A DNA stretch of 64,000 nucleotides from Gillisia xinjiangensis (GTDB lineage: Bacteria; Bacteroidota; Bacteroidia; Flavobacteriales; Flavobacteriaceae). The notes below the pieces were generated by a model. The model saw only the letters and a program-made list of their open reading frames with translations. It was not told the origin of the DNA and did not search any database. The stretch lies in assembly GCF_046298265.1 (NCBI RefSeq), contig NZ_JBKAHK010000004.1:124001-188000 (forward strand), read 5' to 3'. The position numbers were made by a program, and so were the translations under genes. Shown in pieces: positions 8,112 through 16,853 of this stretch. How positions within the stretch are numbered: the stretch's first letter is position 1; each line of letters opens with the position of its first letter.

Positions 8112-9650
8112 CTATTCCCATTCAATAGTTGCAGGTGGTTTTGAACTAATATCATACACTACCCTATTAACGCCTTTTACCCGATTTATTATGGTATTGG
8201 ACATTTTTTGAAGGAAATCATACGGCAAATTAACCCAATCTGCCGTCATTCCGTCGGTGGATTCTACCGCTCTTAGAGCCACAACCTTTTCATAAGTCCG
8301 TTCATCTCCCATCACGCCTACAGAGCTCACAGGAAGCAAGATCGCACCTGCCTGCCATACTTTATCATACAGCATCCATTCTTTCAGTCCATTGATAAAA
8401 ACCGCATCAACTTCCTGTAAAATACGCACTTTTTCTGCTGTAACATCTCCAAGGATTCTTATAGCAAGTCCAGGTCCAGGAAAAGGATGTCTTCCCAATA
8501 TTTCATCAGAAATTTCCAATTCTGCTCCTACCCTTCTCACCTCATCTTTAAAAAGCATCTTCAAAGGCTCCACTACTTTCAGTTTCATAAAATCAGGTAA
8601 TCCTCCAACATTGTGATGTGATTTTATTGTTGCTGAAGGGCCACCGGATACAGAAATTGATTCTATTACATCCGGATAAATGGTTCCCTGAGCTAAAAAT
8701 TTCACATCTTCAATTCGATGTGCTTCTGCGTCAAAAACCTCGATAAATGCATTCCCGATAGCCTTACGTTTTTCTTCAGGATCACTCACTCCAGCCAGGG
8801 CATCCAAGAAACGTGCCGAAGCATCTACTCCTTTTACATTCAGCCCCATATCCTTATACTGGTGCAAGACACTTTCAAATTCATCTTTTCTAAGCAATCC
8901 GTTGTTCACAAAAATACAGTACAAATTAGATCCTATTGCTTTGTGAAGCAACACTGCAGCTACCGATGAATCCACTCCCCCGCTTAGTCCAAGAACAACC
9001 TTATCATCTCCTATTTTCTCTTTTAATTCTGAAACCGTCATTCCTACAAAGGCTTCCGGAGTCCAGGTTTGCTGCACTTTAGCAATGTTTACAAGGAAAT
9101 TTTCCAGCAGTTGTTTCCCATCTGTGGTATGATACACTTCCGGATGAAACTGTATCGCATAAGTTTGTTCTCCCTCAATCCTATACGCGGCATTCAAAAC
9201 ATCGTTAGTACTGGCGAGCCTTACACCGTTTTCAGGCAATTCTTTAATCGTATCGCTATGGCTCATCCAAACCTGTGAATTTTCGACTATATTTTCAAAA
9301 AGTTCTTCAGCATCTTTAATTATTGAAAGATTGGCTCTTCCATATTCCCGGGTTTCTGAAGGTTCTACTTTTCCACCGTGAAATTGGGCCAGGTATTGCG
9401 CCCCGTAACATACCGCCAAAAGTGGCAGTTTCCCGCGTATTTCAGAAAGATCCGGGTGCGGGGCATTTTCTGCCCTTACCGAAAATGGACTCCCGGAAAG
9501 GATGACCGCTTTATATCCCGAAAGATCCTGAGGTGGTTTATTGTATGGATGTATTTCGCAGTAAATGTTAAGCTCTCTAACACGTCTTGCAATCAATTGC
9601 GTATACTGCGAACCGAAGTCTAAAATTAGTACGTTTTCTTGCATCCGCAA
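8112..9650 (-). CDS. guaA: GMP synthase (glutamine-hydrolysing)
   Basis: Converts XMP, glutamine and ATP to GMP, the last step of guanine nucleotide synthesis. The class I glutamine amidotransferase domain (1-~195) has nucleophile C81 in AVCYGAQYL and H169/E171 in QFHPEVYHT. The ATP-pyrophosphatase PP-loop SGGVDS is at 223-228, and the dimerisation domain ends in the invariant PPATIEWE. Length 512 is standard. ATG 9644 gives MQENVLILDFGSQ, the more usual N-terminus, so the true start may be two codons in. It heads the minus-strand run with the LysM and OsmC genes. Confidence 0.97.
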   Translation of the reverse strand: MRMQENVLILDFGSQYTQLIARRVRELNIYCEIHPYNKPPQDLSGYKAVILSGSPFSVRAENAPHPDLSEIRGKLPLLAVCYGAQYLAQFHGGKVEPSETREYGRANLSIIKDAEELFENIVENSQVWMSHSDTIKELPENGVRLASTNDVLNAAYRIEGEQTYAIQFHPEVYHTTDGKQLLENFLVNIAKVQQTWTPEAFVGMTVSELKEKIGDDKVVLGLSGGVDSSVAAVLLHKAIGSNLYCIFVNNGLLRKDEFESVLHQYKDMGLNVKGVDASARFLDALAGVSDPEEKRKAIGNAFIEVFDAEAHRIEDVKFLAQGTIYPDVIESISVSGGPSATIKSHHNVGGLPDFMKLKVVEPLKMLFKDEVRRVGAELEISDEILGRHPFPGPGLAIRILGDVTAEKVRILQEVDAVFINGLKEWMLYDKVWQAGAILLPVSSVGVMGDERTYEKVVALRAVESTDGMTADWVNLPYDFLQKMSNTIINRVKGVNRVVYDISSKPPATIEWE

Positions 9651-9726
9651 AAATAAGAATTTGAAATTATAATGACCTACTGCTTCTATAATTTTATATC
9701 TTTAAAGATAAATTTAATCTTCTGCG

Positions 9727-10452
9727 ATGAAATATTTAAGCGCTTTCATTTTTTCAATTGCCATTGTGGTGGCAGCCTATTTCCTTGGAAATGCTTATAT
9801 TAAAAGGGCTCAACCCCAGGGTGTGATTTCGGTAACCGGTTCGGGAAGTGAGAATTTCACATCAGACCTTATCGTTTGGGAAGGCCAATTCAGCAGAATG
9901 AGCCCAGATTTAAAACAGGCCTTCGAAGAGTTGAATGCAGACAAAGAAACTGTTCGAAAGTACCTGATAGACAACGGAATAAAAGCTGATAATTTCATCT
10001 TTAACTCGGTGCAAACCAATGAACAACGGGAAAATCAATATCAGGACGGAAATTATGTAGGCAGCGTTTTTAAAGGCTATGAATTGCGGCAATCGGTGAA
10101 AATAGAATCCACAGATGTAGAACTAATAGAAAATGTTTCCAGGGAGATCACAGAATTGCTAAACCGTGGCGTACAGTTCAACTCCACCCCGCCCCGTTAT
10201 TATTATACAAAACTGGCCGATCTTAAGATCGAAATGATCTCTAAAGCAACTGAAGACGCAAGAATGCGGGCAGAAAAAATAGCAGAAAACAGCGGTGGTT
10301 CTCTTGGCGAGCTAAACAATGCCGGGATGGGTGTTTTCCAGATCACAGGTCAAAACAGCGGAGAAGATTATAGCTGGAGCGGCTCCTTTAATACTCAGGA
10401 TAAAAAGAAAACAGCCTCTATAACCATGCGACTTGATTATAAGATCGATTAG
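9727..10452 (+). CDS. SIMPL domain (DUF541) protein
   Basis: A 241-residue protein with an N-terminal signal anchor (about residues 4-22) followed by the SIMPL domain. Diagnostic stretches are ISVTGSGSENFTSDLIVWEGQF, split by short strands, the repeated ligand-like GYELRQSVKIES, and KATEDARMRAEKIAENSGGSLGELNNA. SIMPL proteins are periplasmic and poorly understood; E. coli YggE is linked to oxidative stress. It is divergent from guaA and convergent with the AI-2E gene. Confidence 0.88.
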   Translation: MKYLSAFIFSIAIVVAAYFLGNAYIKRAQPQGVISVTGSGSENFTSDLIVWEGQFSRMSPDLKQAFEELNADKETVRKYLIDNGIKADNFIFNSVQTNEQRENQYQDGNYVGSVFKGYELRQSVKIESTDVELIENVSREITELLNRGVQFNSTPPRYYYTKLADLKIEMISKATEDARMRAEKIAENSGGSLGELNNAGMGVFQITGQNSGEDYSWSGSFNTQDKKKTASITMRLDYKID

Positions 10453-10646
10453 ATACTTCGTTCATTTTAGCTTTTTCAGGGTTTTCTTTTCAGTTGTTCA
10501 AATGGCAAAAAAAAACTGAGCAATTAAATAATACTTATCCTTTCTTTTCAAAACGACAGATGGAAACGATGTAGCACCAAAATTGGCAGGAAGTATGAAA
10601 TCGGCTTCAGCTTAACTTATCTTCCTGAATTTTTTTTTACAACGGA

Positions 10647-11750
10647 TCAATCGATGTTCTTTTTAAATTTTTTTTGTATTTTTTCAATTATTCCTTCTTT
10701 TTCCCCCGAACTTTCGTAACCCATTAAAAAACCAACAGGCTTAAGTTCCTGTGTATTGTCAAAAATTATCTTCAGAATGGAAAACAACGGCACAAAAAGT
10801 ATTAACCCTGCCATACCCCAAACCATTCCACCCAGTAAAACCCCAATAATTATAAATAAAGGATTCTGCTTTACTTCTGAACCTATGATCAAAGGTTCTA
10901 AAACATAACTTTCTATTAACTGAACAATTAAAATAATGACAGCGAATGAAATTACTTCCATATAACTATGATCAAAAATGATCATAAACACTACAGGAAG
11001 AAATCCGCTGAAAAATGGCCCTATATAGGGAATAATGGTAATAATTGCTCCAAATACCACCAGCAGCACCATGTGCTCAAGACCATAGGCACTGAATAGA
11101 ATAAGGTACATTATTGCCAGGATTGTCATGACCTTGATGCGTCCCCATAAATAATAGTTAGCCACTTTTTCTGTTTCCTCCAGAATTTCTGCGGTTTCCT
11201 TCTTTTTTTCATCAGCAGTATACATCATCATGAAATCGGTGAATTTCCCCCTGTTCAGTAGCAACAGGAACAGATAAATTAAAATCAGTAAAAAATTTAA
11301 AATTATCCCGATAATGTTGGAAAGAATATTAGTGAGATAGGATTGTAAAAAATTGATTCCGCTAAGTAAATTATCCTGAGCCATTTTCTTTTGCTGGTCG
11401 AGCGAAATATCAAAAGCAGTAGCTAAATTTTCCTGGATCACCTGAACAAACAGCAAAATTTGGTTTCTTCTGTCCACCAGGTCATTTAGAAGAACACCAA
11501 TTTGGTGTATTAGCAGATAGAAAATAAGACCTGCCCCAATAAAAATAATAAGTGTTCCTATAAAAGAAGACGTGATCCTGGCAATTTTAAATTTCTGCTC
11601 TAGAAAATTAGTAACCGGTAATATGAGAGTGGCAAGAAAAATGGCAAAGGTAAAAGGAATTAAAAAGGAAGCACCTATATACATGGATCCTAAAATTAAT
11701 AATACAAAGATTAAAACACTATTGATCCTATTTATCTGTTTAATTTTCAC
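10647..11750 (-). CDS. AI-2E family transporter (UPF0118 permease)
   Basis: A 367-residue polytopic membrane protein with about eight helices. Early helices span roughly residues 10-60 (VLIFVLLILGSMYIGASFLI). A soluble amphipathic segment covers ~95-140, and the C-terminal helices carry the family signatures IPYIGPFFSGFLP and ESYVLEPLIIGSEVKQNPLF. Members include TqsA, linked to AI-2 export, and Na+/H+ antiporters, so the substrate is not predictable. It is monocistronic on the minus strand, convergent with the SIMPL gene. Confidence 0.9.
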   Translation of the reverse strand: MKIKQINRINSVLIFVLLILGSMYIGASFLIPFTFAIFLATLILPVTNFLEQKFKIARITSSFIGTLIIFIGAGLIFYLLIHQIGVLLNDLVDRRNQILLFVQVIQENLATAFDISLDQQKKMAQDNLLSGINFLQSYLTNILSNIIGIILNFLLILIYLFLLLLNRGKFTDFMMMYTADEKKKETAEILEETEKVANYYLWGRIKVMTILAIMYLILFSAYGLEHMVLLVVFGAIITIIPYIGPFFSGFLPVVFMIIFDHSYMEVISFAVIILIVQLIESYVLEPLIIGSEVKQNPLFIIIGVLLGGMVWGMAGLILFVPLFSILKIIFDNTQELKPVGFLMGYESSGEKEGIIEKIQKKFKKNID

Positions 11751-12031
11751 CTTGATTTTTTATCAAATTAATAACTTTTACTAAAGGATTATTTGTTAAG
11801 TTTTTAACTCAAAAATTTAATCTTTTAAAAAGGTAATAAATTTCAGTCATATACCGGAAATTGTTTAATAAATCGTTTTTAAAAAAATTCATTGTAATAA
11901 TAAAATAAGCCTCTATTCATACCTTCAACAAATAAATCAATGAAATAAATAATAAAAAAATCGTATATTGTATGCTCCTTTTTTTACTTGGGTTTACAAA
12001 CGTTCCAGAATAAAAATTTAATTCATTTTTT

Positions 12032-12577
12032 ATGTTAATCGATTTATTTAACGAAACCTGGAAAGAACTCGAGGACGGAAGCAAAAAACACAGTCACCCC
12101 TTCAGGACCTGCACTATGGCAACTTCTGAAATCTCTGGTGGAATTAGACAACGAACAATTAATTTCCGGGGACTTACCAAAAAGAAAACCTTATTATTCT
12201 ATACCGATTTAAGATCTATCAAAATTGAACAAATTAAAAAAAATCCGAAAGGAAGCGTTTTGTTTTATAACCATTCTGTTCAACTGCAAATTTTCCTAAG
12301 TGGCATAATTAAAATTCATTTTGAAGATTCTTTATGGAATGATCATATTGTAAATATTGAAGGTAAGTCTATAAACGATTACAACACCCAAAACGCTCCG
12401 GGAAAACCCATAAAAAATCCCATCGCAGTAACCCGCACCAAAGATCTTAATTTTGCGGTTCTTGAATTGATACCGGATACCATTGAATATTTGAAATTAA
12501 GAGACGAGCCAAGCAGGATAAGAGCTGTTTTTAAACTGAAAGATGAAGAATGGGAAAAAACGTTTCTAATTCCTTAA
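12032..12577 (+). CDS. Pyridoxamine 5'-phosphate oxidase family protein
   Basis: A 181-residue FMN-binding split-barrel protein. The N-terminal half shows the PNPOx pattern: PFRTCTMATSE, then IRQRTINFRGL, LLFYTDLRSIKIEQIKKNPKGSVLFYNHSVQLQIFLSG interrupted here only by short loops, then TRTKDLNFAVLELIPDTIEYLKL. It is shorter than true PdxH (~215) and lacks the usual C-terminal RIEFW-type motif, so it is more likely a general flavin/stress-type oxidoreductase than the B6 enzyme. It has its own AT-rich promoter region (11751-12031). Confidence 0.82.
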   Translation: MLIDLFNETWKELEDGSKKHSHPFRTCTMATSEISGGIRQRTINFRGLTKKKTLLFYTDLRSIKIEQIKKNPKGSVLFYNHSVQLQIFLSGIIKIHFEDSLWNDHIVNIEGKSINDYNTQNAPGKPIKNPIAVTRTKDLNFAVLELIPDTIEYLKLRDEPSRIRAVFKLKDEEWEKTFLIP

Positions 12578-13000
12578 CTCCAATTAGCTTTTCAAGTTAA
12601 ATAATAAGTTGTAAAAAAGTTCAAAGTTGAAAATATCAAAAGTTAACCGCTAAACGAAAAGCCTTTTTTTTGGTAAAAAAAATTAACTATAAAAAGCTCA
12701 AGAAAAATCCGTGCAAATAAAAGAAAACTGAAAACGCGCTGGGAAAGAGAATTTCTCTGTGATCTTTGTGTAAACCTTTGCGACCTTGCGATTAAAGAAG
12801 GCACCTTTCTACAATTTCCTAAAACAGAACCATATTTTATAGTCCTCTCAAATTCTAATAAACAAAGAGAACTTTCATTAAAATCTGGAACTCCCAACAA
12901 TTCATCCATAAATATCAACAGTTCGGTAGAATAAAATTTAATAGCGCCATTCATCACTCCATATTTGTATTCTTATTAACCACAATAAAAATAAAAAATC
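12578..13000. other. 423-bp gene-free spacer with a dispersed repeat-like core
   Basis: No convincing gene. A 104-codon frame on the minus strand (12643-12957) has low-complexity Arg/Ser/Phe composition and no recognisable motif. At about 12735-12800 lies text on the CTCTGTGATCTTTGTG ... CCTTTGCGACCTTGCG pattern, which I recognise as resembling a short repeat scattered between genes in many Bacteroidota. The rest is AT-rich. Confidence 0.5.
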
Positions 13001-13621
13001 ATGGAAAAAGTACTTATTATTTTGGCGTTGGCAATTTCAGGACTAATTCAGGGTCAGGAAAATTATGAGCAGGGAATGGAACAGGCATTCCTATTATGGG
13101 AGGAAGGCAAAAACGAGGAAGCCTCTGCCCTGTTTGAAAAGGTTGGATCTACCGAAAAAGAAAACTGGTTACCGAATTATTATGTTGCCCTTGTCAATAC
13201 CACATCGGCATTTAAAACCCTGGATTTTAACAAAATGAATGATTTGCTAAGCAAAGCACAAACCTCACTTGACATTGAGCTGGGTGAAAACCCTAATAAT
13301 GTAGAGCTTCTTGTTATGCAAGCAATGATCCATACTGCCTGGATCGCTTTTGATCCTATGTCCTACGGGCAAAAACTTTCTCCTTCCGTAATACAATTAT
13401 ACGCTAAGGCAGAAGCCATCGCCCCAAATAATCCCAGATTGATTTTAAGCAAAGCACGATTTGAGATGGGAACCGCACAATTTTTTGGTTCTGACATCAA
13501 ACCTATTTGCACACAAATTGAGCGATCTGTTGAACTTTTTGATAACTTTAAAGCTGAAACAAAATATTCTCCTAATTGGGGTAAAGATCAGGCACTGGCA
13601 ATTTTAAATAATTGTAAATAA
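13001..13621 (+). CDS. Secreted TPR-like protein of the two-component locus
   Basis: A 206-residue protein with a signal peptide (MEKVLIILALAISGLIQGQ). Helical repeats of TPR type follow: EQAFLLWEEGKNEEASALFEKV, split across the repeat boundary, then LNPN-like NPNNVELLVMQAMIH and APNNPRLILSKARFEMG. The family is common in flavobacteria as an unnamed gene next to LytTR kinases. It is 17 bp upstream of the histidine kinase in the same direction, so it is likely co-transcribed and may act with the sensor in the periplasm (inference). Confidence 0.75.
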   Translation: MEKVLIILALAISGLIQGQENYEQGMEQAFLLWEEGKNEEASALFEKVGSTEKENWLPNYYVALVNTTSAFKTLDFNKMNDLLSKAQTSLDIELGENPNNVELLVMQAMIHTAWIAFDPMSYGQKLSPSVIQLYAKAEAIAPNNPRLILSKARFEMGTAQFFGSDIKPICTQIERSVELFDNFKAETKYSPNWGKDQALAILNNCK

Positions 13622-13638
13622 CAGTATACCTTCAAATA

Positions 13639-14967
13639 ATGAGAAACGCTTTAAAAATATTAGCCATTGGAGTACTTATTGGATTTCTGCTTTTCCTTGT
13701 AGATCAAACATTTCGCTTTGTTTCCGGAATGTCATGGAAGCCGGATTTAGCGACCTTTGGGTTTTATGTACTGTATAGTGTACCCCTAAGTTTTGTTAAT
13801 TCTTACTTTTTTACTTGGGTAAACCACGGCATTTCCTGGGGTAATTATAAAAAATATCGTTTCATCTTTGGTTTATTGGGTTCTGTGGTAATTACCCTTA
13901 TTACAATATTCTTTATTAGAATAATCCATAAAGTAAGCATAGAAGGAAATTCATACAACGATTTTATAACTGCAGAAAAATTTCAGTTTTACTTTATTGC
14001 CCTGCTTATCACCTTGTTCATTTCCTTGTTTTTTCACGCTTTTTATTTTTACAAAGAGCTTCAGAAATCAAAGATCAACGAGCAAAAAATTATTGCCGGA
14101 ACAGCTTCAGCAAAATTTGAAAGCCTGAAGAATCAAATCGATCCGCATTTTTTATTCAATAGCCTTAATGTTCTCATCTCTTTAATAGAAGAAAATCCTG
14201 AAAATGCTCAAAAATTCACCACTTCGCTGTCAAAGGTTTATAGGTATGTACTGGAACAAAAGGATAAAGAACTGGTGAGCCTGGAAGAAGAACTCAACTT
14301 TGCAAGAACCTATATGGATCTTTTAAAAATGAGGTTTGAGGACAGTGTTTCTTATGAAGTCCCGGAAATCCTTTCTAATCCTGAAGCAAAAGTGGTTCCG
14401 CTTTCCCTTCAGTTATTACTTGAAAATGCTATAAAGCACAATGCGATAAGCGAAAAAAGGCCCTTAAATATTCACATTTATGAGGAAGGGAATTACCTGG
14501 TTGTGGAAAATAATTTTCAGAAGAAAGAAACCCTTCAAAATCGAAACGGAGTTGGGCTACAAAACATTATAAGCAGGTACCACCTTGTTTCAAACCGAAA
14601 AGTTATAATCGAACAAAACACAGCAACATTCCGGGTGAAATTACCCGTATTAACACAAAAAATCACTGTTATGGAAACTTATAAAACAACAGAAAACGAT
14701 GCCTATTACAAGGCCAAAGAAAGGGTGAAAGATATTAAGGAATTTTACGGGAATCTTATTTCCTACTGCATAGTAATCCCTTTTCTCATCTTTATTAATT
14801 ATTATACATATTGGCATTTTCAGTGGTTCTGGTTTCCGCTCTTTGGATGGGGACTTGGTTTGACAATACACGGCTTCTCTGTATTTGGATATGGCTCCAA
14901 CTGGGAAGAACGCAAGATCGCGGAAATAATGGCTAAAGAAAAACAAAACAATAAAACATGGAAATAA
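13639..14967 (+). CDS. LytS/YehU-type sensor histidine kinase with C-terminal 2TM domain
   Basis: A 442-residue membrane kinase. Four hydrophobic helices occupy residues ~5-25, 40-60, 78-95 and 115-138. The His_kinase domain has H170 in NQIDPHFLFNSLNVLI, the N box with N263 in LLLENAIKHN and a short glycine box NGVGLQN (303-309). After the kinase fold ends near 345, a 2TM domain (about 355-440: KERVKDIKEFY, two helices, WEERKIAE) is fused in frame. Residue 345 is a Met, so this part could also be made separately. It overlaps the next gene and precedes a LytTR regulator, its likely partner. Confidence 0.9.
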   Translation: MRNALKILAIGVLIGFLLFLVDQTFRFVSGMSWKPDLATFGFYVLYSVPLSFVNSYFFTWVNHGISWGNYKKYRFIFGLLGSVVITLITIFFIRIIHKVSIEGNSYNDFITAEKFQFYFIALLITLFISLFFHAFYFYKELQKSKINEQKIIAGTASAKFESLKNQIDPHFLFNSLNVLISLIEENPENAQKFTTSLSKVYRYVLEQKDKELVSLEEELNFARTYMDLLKMRFEDSVSYEVPEILSNPEAKVVPLSLQLLLENAIKHNAISEKRPLNIHIYEEGNYLVVENNFQKKETLQNRNGVGLQNIISRYHLVSNRKVIIEQNTATFRVKLPVLTQKITVMETYKTTENDAYYKAKERVKDIKEFYGNLISYCIVIPFLIFINYYTYWHFQWFWFPLFGWGLGLTIHGFSVFGYGSNWEERKIAEIMAKEKQNNKTWK

Positions 14968-15287
14968 TGGAACGAAATTTTGAAGAAGATCCGGGTTACA
15001 AAGCAGCCCGGAAACGTGTAAAAGACATAAAAGGTTTTTATGTGCACCTGGTGGTTTACCTGACTGTTAATATTTTTCTTATTCTTGTAAACAGCGGAAT
15101 AACAAGGTTTGGTAACTGGAACCTTGAAATGTCAAATTTTTATACGGCTTTATTTTGGGGAATAGGTCTTGCTGCACATTGGGCAAATGTTTTTGGTCCG
15201 GGATTTCTTTTGGGCAAAAAATGGGAAGAACGAAAGATTAAGGAATTGATAGAAAAAGACCGGAAACAAATGCAAAAATGGGAATGA
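14958..15287 (+). CDS. 2TM domain protein
   Basis: A 109-residue protein with two hydrophobic helices (~32-50 and ~63-85) bracketed by a basic KRVKDIKGFY start and WEERKIKELIEKD end. It is clearly paralogous to the 2TM tail of the preceding kinase. The start ATG 14958 overlaps the kinase gene by 10 nt; an in-frame ATG at 14967 overlaps its stop by one base, so translation is probably coupled. These proteins sit beside LytTR systems in flavobacteria; molecular function is unknown. Confidence 0.85.
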   Translation: MEIMERNFEEDPGYKAARKRVKDIKGFYVHLVVYLTVNIFLILVNSGITRFGNWNLEMSNFYTALFWGIGLAAHWANVFGPGFLLGKKWEERKIKELIEKDRKQMQKWE

Positions 15288-15373
15288 GCTTTTATTTGAT
15301 CAATCTAAAATCTTAGATTAAATACGCGGCAATACTGAAAATAATTTAATAAATAAACTCCAAAATAAACAAA

Positions 15374-16147
15374 ATGACAGCAATCATAATAGAGGATGAG
15401 AAACCGGCTGCCCGTAGGTTAATGCGAATGCTGGAGCGGTTGGACGTGGAGGTTATGGAAACATTGCATTCTGTTGAAGATTCGAAAAAGTGGTTTTTGA
15501 TGAATGACCATCCGGAGGTCGTTTTTCTGGATATTCAATTAAGTGATGGCCTTTCTTTTGAGATTTTTGAAAACATTGAAATTAAAAGTGCGGTAATATT
15601 CACTACTGCTTATGATGAATATGCCTTACGGGCTTTTAAATTAAACAGTTTAGACTATTTATTAAAGCCAATTGATGACCAGGAATTACAGGTTGCCGTT
15701 GATAAATATAAAAACCTTAAAAATCGTTTTGGGACAGAACAACCTGAATTGGTTCAATTGAATTTTGAGGATATAAAAAAATTACTGATTCATCCGCTGG
15801 ATAGGGATTACAAAAAGCGGTTTACTGTAAAAGTTGGGCAACATTTTAAAATGATCCCATCTGAGGATATTTGTTGCTTTTTCAGTGAAAACAAGGGAAC
15901 CTATTTACGTACGGATGAAGGCAGAAATTATCTTTTAGAAACCACTTTGGATGGCCTGGAGAACGAACTATGTCCTAAAACCTTTTTCAGGGTGAACCGG
16001 AAATTTTTTATAAATATCAATTATATTCTGGATATTATAACATATTCCAATTCCCGTCTCAAAATTAAATTAGAAAACCCGTTAACAGAGGACGACATCA
16101 TTGTTGCAAGAGAACGGGTTAGAGATTTTAAACAATGGCTGGAATAA
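15374..16147 (+). CDS. LytTR family response regulator
   Basis: A 257-residue DNA-binding regulator. The receiver domain (1-~118) has acidic pocket E7/D8, phospho-acceptor D53 in VVFLDIQLSDG, the Thr of IFTTAYDEYA and Lys of LLKPID. The LytTR DNA-binding domain covers about 150-255 (FTVKVGQHFKMIPSEDICCF, FFRVNRKFFINI, ARERVRDFK). It is 86 bp downstream of the 2TM gene and is the probable output of the kinase. Confidence 0.95.
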   Translation: MTAIIIEDEKPAARRLMRMLERLDVEVMETLHSVEDSKKWFLMNDHPEVVFLDIQLSDGLSFEIFENIEIKSAVIFTTAYDEYALRAFKLNSLDYLLKPIDDQELQVAVDKYKNLKNRFGTEQPELVQLNFEDIKKLLIHPLDRDYKKRFTVKVGQHFKMIPSEDICCFFSENKGTYLRTDEGRNYLLETTLDGLENELCPKTFFRVNRKFFININYILDIITYSNSRLKIKLENPLTEDDIIVARERVRDFKQWLE

Positions 16148-16168
16148 GTTTTATTACGCTAAAAAAAA

Positions 16169-16204
16169 GGAAAAACCCTCGTACTTGCGTACAAAGGTTT
16201 TTCC
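16169..16204. terminator. Terminator between LytTR regulator and dodecin genes
   Basis: Stem GGAAAAACC (16169-16177) with GGTTTTTCC (16196-16204), an inner GTAC/GTAC pair, and A-runs before and T-runs after. It can serve both convergent genes. Confidence 0.82.
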
Positions 16205-16240
16205 GTTTTTTAATAATTCACTTTAGCGGAATTAATAAAC

Positions 16241-16450
16241 TTAACCTTCTTTTTGAATTTTAAATGTAATTTTAGCGGTAACACCGTAGGAAACTATAGC
16301 ATTGTTTTCAACTTTTCCATTCATATCCTTAATATATACGGACACAATATTTTTTACACTTTTTGATGCTTCTTTCACAGCATTTTGTGCAGCATCGTCA
16401 AAACTTTTTGTAGAGGTTGCAATAACTTCGATAACTTTTACTATTGACAT
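16241..16450 (-). CDS. Dodecin family flavin-binding protein
   Basis: A 69-residue protein matching the dodecin family, small proteins that form hollow dodecamers storing flavin. Shown by VKVIEVIATSTKSFDDAAQNAV at the N-terminus with the strand-helix layout, and by SYGVTAKITFKIQ at the end. The aromatic position that stacks on flavin, Trp in studied dodecins (xxWVKE-type motif), aligns here with Tyr39 in SVYIKDM. Flavin binding may therefore differ. It is monocistronic. Confidence 0.88.
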   Translation of the reverse strand: MSIVKVIEVIATSTKSFDDAAQNAVKEASKSVKNIVSVYIKDMNGKVENNAIVSYGVTAKITFKIQKEG

Positions 16451-16548
16451 AATTTCAGTTTAAATTGGTTATACATTTTATTTCTTATTAAAGTACCAAA
16501 GAATTAACCAAAAGTCAAATGATTAACATAAGATTACAATTGAAATAA

Positions 16549-16698
16549 GATCAAACTATTTTCACTAAAGCTCAATTACCAAAAAAAAAGTTCACGAGAT
16601 ATACAAAAGAAGAAATATTCCATTATGAAGACATCCAGCCGGAACTTGATTGGGAATTACTCATTTTTGAATTTAAGCAAAAAAAAAAAGCTCCTTAG
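16549..16698 (+). pseudogene. Possible coding remnant without a start codon
   Basis: An open stretch of about 49 codons between TAA (16546) and TAG (16696) reads with protein-like composition (RYTKEEIFHYEDIQPELDW, then LLIFEFKQ). It has no ATG, GTG or TTG start. It runs into the tRNA terminator hairpin. It may be the 3' end of a decayed gene or chance. No family recognised. Confidence 0.25.
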
Positions 16699-16713
16699 TT
16701 TCCCAAGGAGCTT
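16688..16713 (-). terminator. Terminator downstream of tRNA-His
   Basis: Nine-base stem AAGCTCCTT/AAGGAGCTT (16688-16696 with 16705-16713) followed on the minus strand by about ten T. It ends the tRNA transcript. Confidence 0.88.
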
Positions 16714-16720
16714 AAAAAAG

Positions 16721-16795
16721 GGTGGAAGACCGGGTTCGAACCGGCGACCCTCGGTACCACAAACCGATGCTCTAACCAGCTGAGCTACAACCACC
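16721..16795 (-). tRNA. tRNA-His (anticodon GTG)
   Basis: Minus-strand cloverleaf. The D-arm is GCTCAGCTGGTTAGAGC, the anticodon stem TCGGT/ACCGA encloses loop TTGTGGT with anticodon GTG, and the T-arm is GCCGG-TTCGAAC-CCGGT. An extra 5' G (position -1) faces C73, the identity element of tRNA-His. No CCA is encoded. In the acceptor stem, pairs 5-68 and 6-67 both read as U-U, leaving five good pairs. Confidence 0.93.
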
Positions 16796-16853
16796 ATTTA
16801 TTCCGGATGCAAATGTATCTTTTTTCTTCATTTTCACAAAGAAAAAAGTAAAA

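Noticed and set aside
10647..11750. Quorum-sensing AI-2 exporter
   Set aside because: The family name is historical; members transport different substrates and no luxS context is visible.
12643..12957. 104-codon frame on the minus strand
   Set aside because: Composition is that of translated AT-rich repeat sequence; no motif, no promoter, and it overlaps the dispersed-repeat pattern.
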